Under the pieces are notes generated by a model, which was given only the letters and a program-made list of their open reading frames with translations, was not told where the DNA came from and did not search any database. A program made the position numbers and the translations under genes. A stretch of DNA of 64,000 nt from an uncultured Gluconobacter sp. (lineage in GTDB: Bacteria > Pseudomonadota > Alphaproteobacteria > Acetobacterales > Acetobacteraceae). Shown here piece by piece: positions 8,104 through 16,685 of the stretch (the stretch's first letter is position 1; the number at the start of each line of letters is the position of its first letter). The stretch is taken from positions 1 to 64,000 of the forward strand of contig CALFLO010000175.1 in assembly GCA_937880175.1 (NCBI GenBank), written 5' to 3'.

Positions 8104-9372
8104 ATGACAGACCAGAACATGACATTCAGACGGGGAGATCCCCTGCCCGCATGGCTGCCGGTTCTGCTGGGAATCTTTACGGCTGTCGGGCCGGTCTCGA
8201 CGGATGTCTATCTTCCGGCCCTGCCTGAAATGGAGCGTCAGCTCCACACGGCGGCGGGTTCGGGCAGTGCCACCATGGCGGCCTGGGTGGTCGGGCTGGC
8301 TATCGGACAGATCACCATCGGCCCGATTTCGGACCGCTTCGGCCGTCGCTGGCCGCTGCTGATCGGCATGCTGGGCTATACGCTCGGCGAGATCGGCTGT
8401 GCGCTGGCGCCGAGCATGACGTTCCTGTGCATCTGCCGTGTTTTTTCCGCCATCATGGCCTCGGCTGGACTTGTGGTGCCGAATGCGTGCATCCGCGATC
8501 TGACGGAAGGCGATGCGTCCTCAAAAATGATGTCCCGCCTGATCGTCATTCAGGGTACGGTGCCGATCCTGGCCCCGATGCTGGGCGGATTTGCGCTCAA
8601 ATTCGTGGACTGGCGCGTCATTTTCTGGACCACGGCCGTCTATGGCGGGATCTGCACCCTTCTGCTGATGACGATCTTCCCCGAGACACTTCCCGCGGAA
8701 GACAGGCGCGACCTGCGACCCGTCTCCATCATCGAACGCTACGTCTATATCCTGCGCACCCGCAGTTTTATCACGAACGGTCTGGTCTGGAGCTTCCTGG
8801 GCTTTGTGACATTCACCTATCTGACGGCGGCCCCCATGCTGTTTGAGGACGTGTTCGGGATGTCGCCGTTTCATTACGGCATGCTGTTCGGCCTGTTCGC
8901 GGTCTGCATGATCGGCGCTTCCGCCATCAACGGGCAGCTTGTGGGGCGTGTCAGCACGGGGCGGATGCTGTTCTCCGCGCTGGGTGTCAGTCTGGCGGGC
9001 TGTACCATTCTTCTTCTGCTGTCGCTGGTCTCGAATTATGATCTCGATCCGCAGGGTCATATCAAGGCGATGTTCCTGTGGCCGCTCATCATCGCGCTCA
9101 TCATCACCATGGCGCCGACGGGCATCATCGGCCCGAATTCCATGGTCGGTGTCCTGTCCGAACAGTCTGACCGTGCCGGTTCCGCTTCGGCACTGGCGGG
9201 GACGATGCAGTATCTTTTCGGAGCCGTGGCGAGCGCCCTGTTCGGACTGATGCCGTCCGGGACGGCCGTACCCATGGCAATTTTCATGGCCTTTGCTTTC
9301 GCCGCCGCCATGGGCTTTGCCCTGCTGCGGCCCAACCTGCCTGCCGTGGCAGAACCGTCGAACCACTCCTGA
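8104..9372 (+). CDS. Bcr/CflA family drug:proton antiporter (MFS)
   Basis: 422 residues with 12 expected transmembrane segments. The N-terminal pattern STDVYLPALPEMERQL, the motif GPISDRFGRRWPLLIG and RVFSAIMASAGLVVPNACIRDL are characteristic of the Bcr/CflA group, which exports bicyclomycin, chloramphenicol, sulfonamides and some metabolites. The substrate here is unknown. It is followed by a stand-alone receiver protein after a 13-base gap. Confidence 0.9.
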   Translation: MTDQNMTFRRGDPLPAWLPVLLGIFTAVGPVSTDVYLPALPEMERQLHTAAGSGSATMAAWVVGLAIGQITIGPISDRFGRRWPLLIGMLGYTLGEIGCALAPSMTFLCICRVFSAIMASAGLVVPNACIRDLTEGDASSKMMSRLIVIQGTVPILAPMLGGFALKFVDWRVIFWTTAVYGGICTLLLMTIFPETLPAEDRRDLRPVSIIERYVYILRTRSFITNGLVWSFLGFVTFTYLTAAPMLFEDVFGMSPFHYGMLFGLFAVCMIGASAINGQLVGRVSTGRMLFSALGVSLAGCTILLLLSLVSNYDLDPQGHIKAMFLWPLIIALIITMAPTGIIGPNSMVGVLSEQSDRAGSASALAGTMQYLFGAVASALFGLMPSGTAVPMAIFMAFAFAAAMGFALLRPNLPAVAEPSNHS

Positions 9373-9385
9373 GGGAATATCCGTC

Positions 9386-9751
9386 ATGAAGGTCCCTGCC
9401 ATGAAAGCCCTGCTTGTTGAAGACGACGCCGCCATCGCACTGGTGGTCGAGACGGTTCTCCAGCGTGAAGGCTGGACGGTCCGGCATGTTCTGGATGGGG
9501 CCTCCGCGCTGGAAGGCGACGACGCGCCGGATCTTCTCGTGACGGATCTGAACCTGCCGGGTGCGCAGAACGGGCTGGAAATCGCGCATCTGCTGCGGGA
9601 GCGTCGCCCCGGGATGGCTGTCGTGCTGATGTCAGGCGATTATGAAGAGAGCGACATGGCGCCGCAGGGCATGGCCGTGCTGCCCAAACCGTTCCGCAGG
9701 GCAGGGCTTCTCGCGGCCATCGCACAGGCGACAGGCGCTATCCGGACTTGA
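9386..9751 (+). CDS. Single-domain response regulator (CheY-like receiver)
   Basis: 121 residues forming one receiver domain: acidic pair in LLVEDDAAI, phosphoacceptor Asp in [10 protein letters not shown], Ser in VVLMSGDY and the conserved Lys in VLPKPFRR. There is no output domain. The long frame opens upstream inside the transporter gene, but ATG 9386 has GAGGG 10 bases before it; ATG 9401 is an alternative. No partner kinase is adjacent. Confidence 0.87.
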   Translation: MKVPAMKALLVEDDAAIALVVETVLQREGWTVRHVLDGASALEGDDAPDLLVTDLNLPGAQNGLEIAHLLRERRPGMAVVLMSGDYEESDMAPQGMAVLPKPFRRAGLLAAIAQATGAIRT

Positions 9752-9815
9752 GTTGGGGGGGAGACTCCCCTACATGCCGCGCTGTTTGCCATGTCCAGAT
9801 GAAAGCAGTGCCGCC

Positions 9816-10355
9816 ATGTCGTTTCAGGATCCCCAGCCGCTCGATCTCAAGAATTACATCCGCGAGATCCCTGATTTTCCGAAACCCGGCATCCTGTTCT
9901 ACGACATCTCGACCCTGATCCGCTCGCCGGACGCCTGGCAGGTCGCGACCGCCCGTCTGGCCCGCGTGATTGCCGCCTGGCAGCCGGACATGCTGGCCGG
10001 AATCGAGAGCCGTGGCTTCCTGACTGCTGCTCCGCTGGCTCTGCGTCTGGGCTGTGGCTTCACGATGCTGCGCAAGCCGGGCAAGCTGCCGGGCAAGACA
10101 ATTTCCCTGAAATATGGCCTCGAATACGGCGAGGACGAACTGCACATTCAGGCCGACGCCATCAAGCCGGGCCAGCGCGTCGTGGTTCTGGACGATCTTC
10201 TGGCAACCGGTGGTACGCTCGCAGCGTCCATTGATCTCCTGCGCAAGGTCGGGGCCGAAGTCGTGGGCGCATCCGTGCTCATCGAACTGGCGGACCTGAA
10301 GGGCCGTGAGAAACTGGACGTGCCGCTGAACGCTCTGATGACATACGACGAATAA
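9816..10355 (+). CDS. apt: Adenine phosphoribosyltransferase
   Basis: 179 residues; converts adenine and PRPP to AMP in purine salvage. Family hallmarks: [18 protein letters not shown] at the N-terminus, [14 protein letters not shown] in the middle and the PRPP-binding loop [13 protein letters not shown] near residues 121-133. The length is normal. The open frame extends 58 codons further upstream into the preceding gene, but homology starts at [15 protein letters not shown]. Confidence 0.96.
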   Translation: MSFQDPQPLDLKNYIREIPDFPKPGILFYDISTLIRSPDAWQVATARLARVIAAWQPDMLAGIESRGFLTAAPLALRLGCGFTMLRKPGKLPGKTISLKYGLEYGEDELHIQADAIKPGQRVVVLDDLLATGGTLAASIDLLRKVGAEVVGASVLIELADLKGREKLDVPLNALMTYDE

Positions 10356-10366
10356 GGAAACACCAC

Positions 10367-11197
10367 ATGTCGGGCACCTCTTCCGAACGGATTTCCACGC
10401 TGTGGCAGACACGGTACCGCACACCGGCGCCGGAAACCCTGCCGGACAACGCGGTGCTCGACCTGCTGATGTCGCATCACTCGGTCCGGGCCTATCTGCC
10501 TGACGCCCTGCCGGAAGGCACCTTGCAAGCCGGGATTGCCGCAGCCTCCTCGGCCGCCACGTCCAGCAATCTTCAGGTCTGGTCCGTCGTGGCCGTCGAA
10601 AACCCGGAAACCCGCGCCAGACTGGCCGAACTGTGCGGTGGACAGAAGCATATCGAGGTCGCGCCGCTGTTTCTGGCATGGATCGTCGATCTGGCCCGGC
10701 TGGAACGCATCGCTGAGCGGGCCGGGATGGGCCACGAAGCCCTCGACTATGAAGAAGTCTTCCTCATGGCGACGCTCGATAGCGGCATCGCGGCGCAGAA
10801 TGCCGTCACCGCGTTCGAATCCCTCGGTCTGGGCACGGTCTATATTGGCGGCCTGCGCAATCATCCCGAAGAAGTCGCCAGCCTCCTGTCCCTTCCGCCG
10901 CGCTCGGTCGCGGTCGTGGGACTCTGTGTCGGCAAACCTGATCCGGCAGCCCAGAACGGTCACAAGCCACGTCTGGGACAGGACGTCGTCCTGCACCGTG
11001 AGCGTTACAGCACGGAAAACGAGCCCGAAGGCATCGCGGCCTATGACCGCATCGCGGACGACTACCAGAAGGAACAGGGCCTGACGTCGCGGGCCTGGTC
11101 GGAAACGGTCGCCAAACGGGTGGACAGCTTCAAAGGCCTGAGCGGACGTCACGTCATGCGCACGGTGCTGCACAGGCTCGGCTTTCCGCTCCGCTAA
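10367..11197 (+). CDS. NfsA/Frp-type flavin nitroreductase
   Basis: 276 residues. An FMN-dependent, NAD(P)H-using reductase of the NfsA group: the phosphate-binding pattern LLMSHHSVRAYLPDALPEG near the N-terminus, AASSAATSSNLQVWSVVAV, and GLGTVYIGGLRNHPEEVASLLSLP. The C-terminal region with basic residues (WSETVAKRVDSFKGLS) is where NfsA binds NADPH. AAGGAA precedes the ATG by 6 bases and it starts 11 bases after apt, so it is likely cotranscribed with apt. Confidence 0.9.
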   Translation: MSGTSSERISTLWQTRYRTPAPETLPDNAVLDLLMSHHSVRAYLPDALPEGTLQAGIAAASSAATSSNLQVWSVVAVENPETRARLAELCGGQKHIEVAPLFLAWIVDLARLERIAERAGMGHEALDYEEVFLMATLDSGIAAQNAVTAFESLGLGTVYIGGLRNHPEEVASLLSLPPRSVAVVGLCVGKPDPAAQNGHKPRLGQDVVLHRERYSTENEPEGIAAYDRIADDYQKEQGLTSRAWSETVAKRVDSFKGLSGRHVMRTVLHRLGFPLR

Positions 11198-11524
11198 AAG
11201 TGAATTTCAGGGCTGCGGAAGAAATGAGTTCTGCCCTGAAAGTCGTTAAAGAGATTAAAGATTTCTTTTTTCAGGGCTTTGACGCAGTTACTGGAACTGA
11301 AAAACAAACCTTTTTATGAAAACCTTTCCCGGTGAAATATGCGGGGAGGGTTTTATTTTGAACTTGCTCCTGAGTGGGTTTTTCAGGCATATTCCACATG
11401 CAGCTGTTTTTCTGGCTGGAGAATATCGCCCGGCGTTTAACCGTATGGGCGCACCTTCCCCCTCTGAAAAAACTGATTACGTGAATGTTTGCGCGTAAAG
11501 CTGCGTTATCAAAGGAGACCTGCA
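11198..11524 (+). promoter_or_regulatory. Intergenic region and long structured leader before the cold-shock gene
   Basis: 327 bases without a convincing gene. An inverted repeat TTCAGGGC/GCCCTGAA (11206-11213 and 11233-11240) lies just after the nitroreductase stop. A second RNA stem of 12 pairs, including two G-U pairs, forms between 11319-11330 and 11343-11354 and is followed by TTTT. A long, structured 5' leader is typical of cspA-type genes, whose leader changes fold in the cold. The region is clearly more AT-rich than the flanking genes. Confidence 0.5.
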
Positions 11525-11731
11525 ATGGCGACAGGTACAGTAAAGTGGTTCAATGCCACGAAGGGCTTCGGTTTCATCCAGCCCAGCGACGGCACCACAG
11601 ACGTTTTCGTTCACATTTCTGCTCTCGAAAAAGCCGGGCTGCAGAATCTGGACGAAGGCCAGCAGGTCTCTTACGAGATTGAAGATGGCCGCAACGGACG
11701 CAAGTCCGCAGGAAGCCTCAAGGCGATCTGA
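11525..11731 (+). CDS. cspA: Cold-shock protein, CspA family
   Basis: 68 residues forming one cold-shock (OB-fold) domain: RNP1-like KGFGFIQP and RNP2-like VFVHISAL, with [14 protein letters not shown] at the start. It binds single-stranded nucleic acid and acts as an RNA chaperone. AAAGGAGA lies 7 bases before the ATG, a strong ribosome-binding site. It has its own long leader and terminator, so it is probably monocistronic. Confidence 0.95.
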   Translation: MATGTVKWFNATKGFGFIQPSDGTTDVFVHISALEKAGLQNLDEGQQVSYEIEDGRNGRKSAGSLKAI

Positions 11732-11733
11732 AG

Positions 11734-11760
11734 AAATGGTGGCTTCGGCCACCATTTTTC
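11734..11760 (+). terminator. Intrinsic terminator with UUCG tetraloop after the cold-shock gene
   Basis: A perfect 10-base-pair stem AAATGGTGGC/GCCACCATTT (11734-11743 with 11748-11757) is closed by a TTCG tetraloop and ends in a T-run. It lies two bases after the cspA stop codon. Confidence 0.9.
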
Positions 11761-11844
11761 GTTTCAGACGTTTTTCCGCGCCATCGCTTTCGCGCAGGCG
11801 CACGGTATAACAGCGGTTCTGCCCTGCTGTGCCGGAGCCGCGTC

Positions 11845-14343
11845 CTGACTTTTACTCTCCCTCCCGAACTCCCCGTCACGGCAATCCTGCCGGAGTTGCT
11901 GGCCACGCTGCAGACGCAGCCCAACGCCGTTCTCGTCGCCCCACCGGGTGCGGGCAAGACGACGCTGACGCCGCTTGCGCTTCTGGACGCGCCGTGGCTG
12001 GGGACGCAGCGTCTGATTCTCGTGGAGCCCCGGCGCGTGGCGGTCCGCGGTGCGGCCTCGCGCATGGCGTCGTCGCTGGGCGAAAAGCCGGGGGGCATCG
12101 TGGGGTTCCGCACCCGCACCGATTTCGCCATGTCCGCCAGAACGCGGATCGAGGTCGTGACCGAAGGGCTGCTCCTGCGCCGCCTGCTGACCGATCCGCT
12201 GCTGGATGGCGTGGGCGCGGTGCTGTTCGATGAAGTGCATGAACGCTCTCTGGATCTGGATGCGGCCTTGGCATTCTGTCTGGACATGCAGCGCGAAATG
12301 CGGCCGGACCTGCGGATTCTGGCCATGTCCGCCACACCGGACGGACGCGCTTTCACGACGCTGATGAACGCTCCGCTGATCGAGAGCGAGGGCCGGCAGT
12401 TCCCCATCGACATCCGTCATACCCGCGACATTCCCTATCTGCGCGACCTCCCCGAAGCCTGCGCCCGTGCGATCCGTCAGGCCCTGGCAGAAGAAGACGG
12501 TGACATCCTCGCCTTCCTGCCCGGCGTTGGCGAAATTCGCCGCACACAGGCGCTTCTGGACGGCACGGTCCCGGTTTTCCCGCTGCATGGTGAACAGACG
12601 ACCGAGGATCAGGACCGCGCCATCGCCCCGTCCGACACGCGCCGCGTCGTGCTGGCGACGTCCATTGCTGAAACCTCCGTCACCGTCTCGGGGGTGCGGA
12701 TTGTGGTGGATGGCGGTCTGCGTCGTGCCCCGCGTCTTGACCCGAATACCGGCCTGTCGCGGCTGGAAACGCTGAAGATTTCCCGCGCCACCGCCACCCA
12801 GCGCGCGGGCCGTGCGGGGCGGCAGTCTCCGGGCATCGCCATCCGTCTGTGGTCGGAAATGACGCAGCGCAGCCTGCGCCCGCAGGACGCCCCGGAAATC
12901 CTCGTCGCTGATCTGACGGATTTCGCGCTTGTCACGGCCGCGTCGCAGGAGGTCATGGGAACGGCTCCGGACAGTCTGCCGCTGCTGGACATGTCGCCGA
13001 CGGGCGTTCTGGCGGGGGGCCGCGAACTGCTCCGCGAACTCGGCGCGCTCGACGACGCCAACCGTATCACGGCGCTTGGCAAGCGCATGGCATCCCTCGG
13101 CACGCATCCGCGTCTGGCCGCGATGCTCTGCGCCGCCCGCACGCTGCCGGAGCGCGTGACAGCGGCCTGTCTGGCGGCCCTGCTGGAAGAGCGTGACCCA
13201 CTCCGCCCGCGCCCGAACCGCCCGTCCGGTCCTGCCCAAGGAAATACGTCAGGCGCTGATATCCGCGTTCGCTTCGCCCTGTTCGAGCGTGACGATCCGC
13301 GCGCGGATCGGGCCAGCCTGTTCCATATGCGTCAGTCCGCCAAACGCTTCCTGCGCCGTATGGGAGAACGGGACGTGCCCCTGATGCCGCTGCCGGATCA
13401 CGCAGGCGCTCTGCTGGCCGCCGGCTTTCCGGATCGTGTCGCACAGGCGGCGGGCGAACTCGGTCGCTTCCGGCTGGCGGGCGGGGGGAGTGCCCGCGTT
13501 TCCGCCAATGATCCGCTGGCGCGCGAAAAGCTGCTGGCCGGGGCAGCGTTCCATACCCGGACCTCCACGGAAATCACGCTCGCCGCCCCATTGGATGCTG
13601 AAAACCTGCCCCGGACCCTGCTGGACCGCACCCGCGAGCAGGTGGAAACGACGCTGGACGGCACATCCGGCCGCATCATCGCCCGTCGCAGGCTCCGTCT
13701 GGGCGCGCTGGTCCTGCGGGATCGCAACGGCGAGATCAGCCCCGAGGAAGCGCAGACGCTCCTGATGCAGCAGATCGCCACGAATCCGGCGCAGGCTCTG
13801 ACCTGGACGGAGGCCGGGCGTCAGTTTCAGGCCCGCGTGACCCATGCCCGCGCGACCTATGCGCCGCATCTGCCGGATCTGTCCGATGACGGATTGGGGG
13901 TCTCGCTCGACTGGCTGGAGCCGTATCTGGCGGGGTGTGACCGGCTGTCTCAGGTCAAGGCGCTGGACCTGCTCTCCATTCTGCGCGCCCGTCTGGACTA
14001 TGCCGATCTCGCCGCGCTGGACCGCAAGCTCCCGCCGCGCCTGACGCTCAAGGCCAGCACACATGACATTGACTATACCGGCGCGGTCCCCACGGTCTCG
14101 GCCCGCGCGCAGGCTTTCTATGGCACGGCCCAGACGCCTCCGCTCGCGGACGGGCAACTTGCCCTGCAATGCGCGCTGCTGTCCCCGGCCGGTCGCCCGC
14201 AGGCGATCACGGCTGATCTGGCAGGATTCTGGAAAGGAAGCTGGGCCGATATGCGCCGGGACATGCGCGGGCGCTACCCCCGCCATGACTGGCCCGAAGA
14301 TCCCGCCACTGCCGAGCCCCCCAAACCCCGCCCGAGGCGTTGA
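11845..14343 (+). CDS. hrpB: ATP-dependent RNA helicase HrpB (DEAH-type)
   Basis: A DEAH/RHA-family helicase of normal HrpB length (about 830 residues). Visible motifs: APPGAGKTT (Walker A), VEPRRVAVRGAASRM (Ia), DEVHERS (II), MSATPD (III), TSIAETSVTV (V) and QRAGRAGRQ (VI), followed by the HA2 and HrpB C-terminal regions. Start: no ATG, GTG or TTG exists in frame before TTG 11896, yet the conserved HrpB N-terminus LP-x-x-x-ILPELL begins upstream of it. CTG 11845 has GGAG seven bases before it and restores that segment, so I place the start there; TTG 11896 is the conservative alternative. Confidence 0.9.
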   Translation: MTFTLPPELPVTAILPELLATLQTQPNAVLVAPPGAGKTTLTPLALLDAPWLGTQRLILVEPRRVAVRGAASRMASSLGEKPGGIVGFRTRTDFAMSARTRIEVVTEGLLLRRLLTDPLLDGVGAVLFDEVHERSLDLDAALAFCLDMQREMRPDLRILAMSATPDGRAFTTLMNAPLIESEGRQFPIDIRHTRDIPYLRDLPEACARAIRQALAEEDGDILAFLPGVGEIRRTQALLDGTVPVFPLHGEQTTEDQDRAIAPSDTRRVVLATSIAETSVTVSGVRIVVDGGLRRAPRLDPNTGLSRLETLKISRATATQRAGRAGRQSPGIAIRLWSEMTQRSLRPQDAPEILVADLTDFALVTAASQEVMGTAPDSLPLLDMSPTGVLAGGRELLRELGALDDANRITALGKRMASLGTHPRLAAMLCAARTLPERVTAACLAALLEERDPLRPRPNRPSGPAQGNTSGADIRVRFALFERDDPRADRASLFHMRQSAKRFLRRMGERDVPLMPLPDHAGALLAAGFPDRVAQAAGELGRFRLAGGGSARVSANDPLAREKLLAGAAFHTRTSTEITLAAPLDAENLPRTLLDRTREQVETTLDGTSGRIIARRRLRLGALVLRDRNGEISPEEAQTLLMQQIATNPAQALTWTEAGRQFQARVTHARATYAPHLPDLSDDGLGVSLDWLEPYLAGCDRLSQVKALDLLSILRARLDYADLAALDRKLPPRLTLKASTHDIDYTGAVPTVSARAQAFYGTAQTPPLADGQLALQCALLSPAGRPQAITADLAGFWKGSWADMRRDMRGRYPRHDWPEDPATAEPPKPRPRR

Positions 14344-14430
14344 TTCGGCAGGATCTTTGCCATGATCTTAGGATGTGGAACAATTCTGTGTTAGCAGCAT
14401 GGATATGACGATGTTCCTGTCCTGTTTCCC

Positions 14431-15687
14431 ATGAACCGCACCCTGCAGGCTGCTGCGATCGGTGCCGGAACAGCCACTGTCGTGACGGTGGGGCTGATGC
14501 TGGCCCTGCGCGGCCATGGGAATAGTGTGCAGCCGGTCTCGCACGCCGTGGTGCGGCCGCAGAAACCGCTGGTCATGCAGGCACCAGCGCCCAAAATGCT
14601 TCCGACCATCATTCCCGATCGCATGCTTGCGGGCGAGAATACCGACGCACAGGGCATCCCCACACAGCCCGCCGTGGTTCCCGCGCCCGCGCCCGCTCTG
14701 CCGCCGCTTCTGGTCAAATACGGCCCGCTGAGCTTTGCCCCGCTGGTGCGGCAGGTCATCCCGGCCGTCGTCAACATCGCCATCACCCAGAACAGCCCGG
14801 ACGGACACGACCACATTCCGCCGCAGATCCGGGGTACGCCGCTGGAAAAGCGCTATCGGGACCGGATGAAGCGCCAGCAGGAGGAAATGGTCGGCGCCGG
14901 ATCGGGCTTCATCGTCGATCCCTCCGGCATCATCGTTACGAACCGCCATGTTGTGGGCGGAGCGGACAAGGTCGTGGTCTCACTCTCCAACGGGCATGAA
15001 ATGCCGGCGCGTCTGCTGGGTGCCGATCCGCTGACGGATATCGCCGTCATCAAGGTCGACAGCCCCGAGCCGCTCCCGCACGTCACTTGGGGCGACAGTC
15101 AGCAGACCGATATCGGGGACTGGATTCTCGTTGCGGGCAATCCGTTCGGGTTCGGGTCATCCGTCACGGCGGGTATCGTCTCGGCCGTCGGGCGCGATCT
15201 GGGGATCGGTTCGCTCGATGATTTCATCCAGCTCGACGCCCCGATCAATCCCGGTAATTCTGGCGGTCCGGCCTTCAACATGCGTGGACAGGTCGTGGCG
15301 GTGAACGCTGCCATCGTGACCCCGGCGGGTGGCTCTGTGGGGATCGGCTTTGGCATCCCGTCCGAAATCGTCGCTCCCATCGTCGCGGAAATCGAGGCGA
15401 CCGGCCATGCCGAACATGGCTGGCTCGGCATTACGCTGGATGATGGTGACACCGCCATCGGCATCGCGGGCGTCGATAACGGCGGCCCGGCCCAGAAGGG
15501 TGGCCTGCGACGCGGCGATATCGTGACGCAGGTGGACAATGTGCCCGTCACCAGCGCGCGGATGCTCCTGCGCAGTATCGCAGCGGCCCGACCGGGTATG
15601 ACCCTGTCTTTTCGGATCCAGCGCGGCAGACAGTCCCTCACGCTGCCCATCCATATCGGCCCGCGTCCGCAGGATGCGGATGACTGA
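14431..15687 (+). CDS. HtrA/DegQ-like periplasmic serine protease with one PDZ domain
   Basis: 418 residues. An N-terminal membrane anchor (residues 8-27) and a Pro/Ala-rich linker precede a trypsin-like domain with triad His173 (TNRHVV), Asp203 (LTDIAVIKV) and Ser277 (NPGNSGGPAF). One PDZ domain follows (about 325-410; HGWLGITLDD). This is the DegS-like layout, one anchor plus one PDZ, as opposed to the two-PDZ protease at 46.6 kb. It likely degrades or senses misfolded envelope proteins. The stop overlaps the start of the downstream lipoprotein gene, and a two-component pair follows. Confidence 0.92.
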   Translation: MNRTLQAAAIGAGTATVVTVGLMLALRGHGNSVQPVSHAVVRPQKPLVMQAPAPKMLPTIIPDRMLAGENTDAQGIPTQPAVVPAPAPALPPLLVKYGPLSFAPLVRQVIPAVVNIAITQNSPDGHDHIPPQIRGTPLEKRYRDRMKRQQEEMVGAGSGFIVDPSGIIVTNRHVVGGADKVVVSLSNGHEMPARLLGADPLTDIAVIKVDSPEPLPHVTWGDSQQTDIGDWILVAGNPFGFGSSVTAGIVSAVGRDLGIGSLDDFIQLDAPINPGNSGGPAFNMRGQVVAVNAAIVTPAGGSVGIGFGIPSEIVAPIVAEIEATGHAEHGWLGITLDDGDTAIGIAGVDNGGPAQKGGLRRGDIVTQVDNVPVTSARMLLRSIAAARPGMTLSFRIQRGRQSLTLPIHIGPRPQDADD

Positions 15688-15898
15688 GCCGCTGTCCGGC
15701 AGAATGCTCCGCCTCGGCCTGTGCGCTGTTGTCGCGCTGGGCACCGTTGCCGGATGCAGTCCCGTTCCTCCCTCACAGGAACATAGCGGCTATCGGGACG
15801 GACTTTCGGAAGCCTCCCCGTTCTCATGGGGCCCGATCAGCGCATCCTCTCTGCGCGACGCACAGCAGGACGATTTCGACAACGCAATCCCTCGCTAG
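15680..15898 (+). CDS. Small hypothetical lipoprotein
   Basis: 72 residues from ATG 15680, which overlaps the protease gene by 8 bases; ATG 15674 is also possible. A hydrophobic signal ends in the lipobox GTVAGC, giving a lipidated mature peptide of about 48 residues rich in Ser, Pro and acidic residues. No family recognised. Its position between an HtrA protease and a two-component system suggests an envelope role, possibly as a sensor accessory. AGGA lies 5 bases before the start. Confidence 0.65.
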   Translation: MTEPLSGRMLRLGLCAVVALGTVAGCSPVPPSQEHSGYRDGLSEASPFSWGPISASSLRDAQQDDFDNAIPR

Positions 15899-15998
15899 AC
15901 GCGCCTTTCTGTAACGATCGCCTTTGACGGCAACTCTCAAGCCGGTATTCTTCCCCACAGGAACGGCAAGACTGCGTTCGGAAGGAAGAAAGACAACG

Positions 15999-16679
15999 AT
16001 GCGTATCCTGCTGGTCGAGGACGATCCTACTGTCCGTGCTTTCGTGCTCAAGGGGCTGCGGGAGGCCGGGCATGTTGTGGATGAGGCGGATAACGGCAAG
16101 GACGGCCTGTTTCTGGCTGTCAGCGAGAATTATGACGTCGTGATCCTGGACCGGATGCTGCCGGGCGGCATCGACGGATTGCGGATTCTGGAAACCCTGC
16201 GCGGGCAGAAGAACGCAACGCCGGTCCTGCTGCTCTCGGCGCTGGCGGATGTGGACGAGCGCGTGGCTGGCCTCAAGGCCGGCGGCGACGACTACATGAC
16301 CAAGCCCTTCGCCTTCTCCGAACTTCTGGCGCGTGTCGAGGCGCTGGGCCGTCGTGGCCGCCCCGAAAGCGCGCCGCAGACGCGGCTTGTGGTGGGCGAT
16401 CTGGAAATGGATCTGCTGTCACGCACCGTTAAACGCGGGGGGGAGAAGATCGACCTTCAGCCGCGCGAGTTCCGTCTGCTGGAGTTCCTGATCCGTCATG
16501 CCGGGCAGGTCGTGACCCGCACCATGCTGCTCGAACGCGTGTGGGACTACCATTTCGACCCGCAGACCAACGTGATCGACGTGCATGTCTCCCGGCTGCG
16601 CCAGAAAGTGGACAAACCGTTCGACAAGCCCATGATTCACACGATCCGCAACGCCGGCTACATCCTGCGGGCGGACTGA
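15999..16679 (+). CDS. OmpR/PhoB-family response regulator
   Basis: 226 residues. Receiver domain with acidic pair in LLVEDDPTV, phosphoacceptor Asp51 (VVILDRMLPGG) and Lys in MTKPFAFSELLAR; then a winged-helix DNA-binding domain with LQPREFRLLEFLIRHAGQVVTR and VIDVHVSRLRQKVDKPF. The frame extends upstream, but ATG 15999 has GGAAGGAAG before it. It is followed after 6 bases by its kinase gene. Confidence 0.94.
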   Translation: MRILLVEDDPTVRAFVLKGLREAGHVVDEADNGKDGLFLAVSENYDVVILDRMLPGGIDGLRILETLRGQKNATPVLLLSALADVDERVAGLKAGGDDYMTKPFAFSELLARVEALGRRGRPESAPQTRLVVGDLEMDLLSRTVKRGGEKIDLQPREFRLLEFLIRHAGQVVTRTMLLERVWDYHFDPQTNVIDVHVSRLRQKVDKPFDKPMIHTIRNAGYILRAD

Positions 16680-16685
16680 TTGCGC

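Noticed and set aside
8521..9435. A 304-codon open frame antisense to the Bcr-like transporter
   Set aside because: Shadow frame of a membrane protein gene, composed of charged repeats without a motif.
11271..11525. An 84-codon minus-strand frame in the cold-shock leader
   Set aside because: No ribosome site, no recognisable family, and it crosses the structured leader; better explained as leader DNA.
11764..13239. A 491-codon open frame antisense to hrpB
   Set aside because: Shadow of the helicase; low-complexity Arg/Gln/Gly composition.
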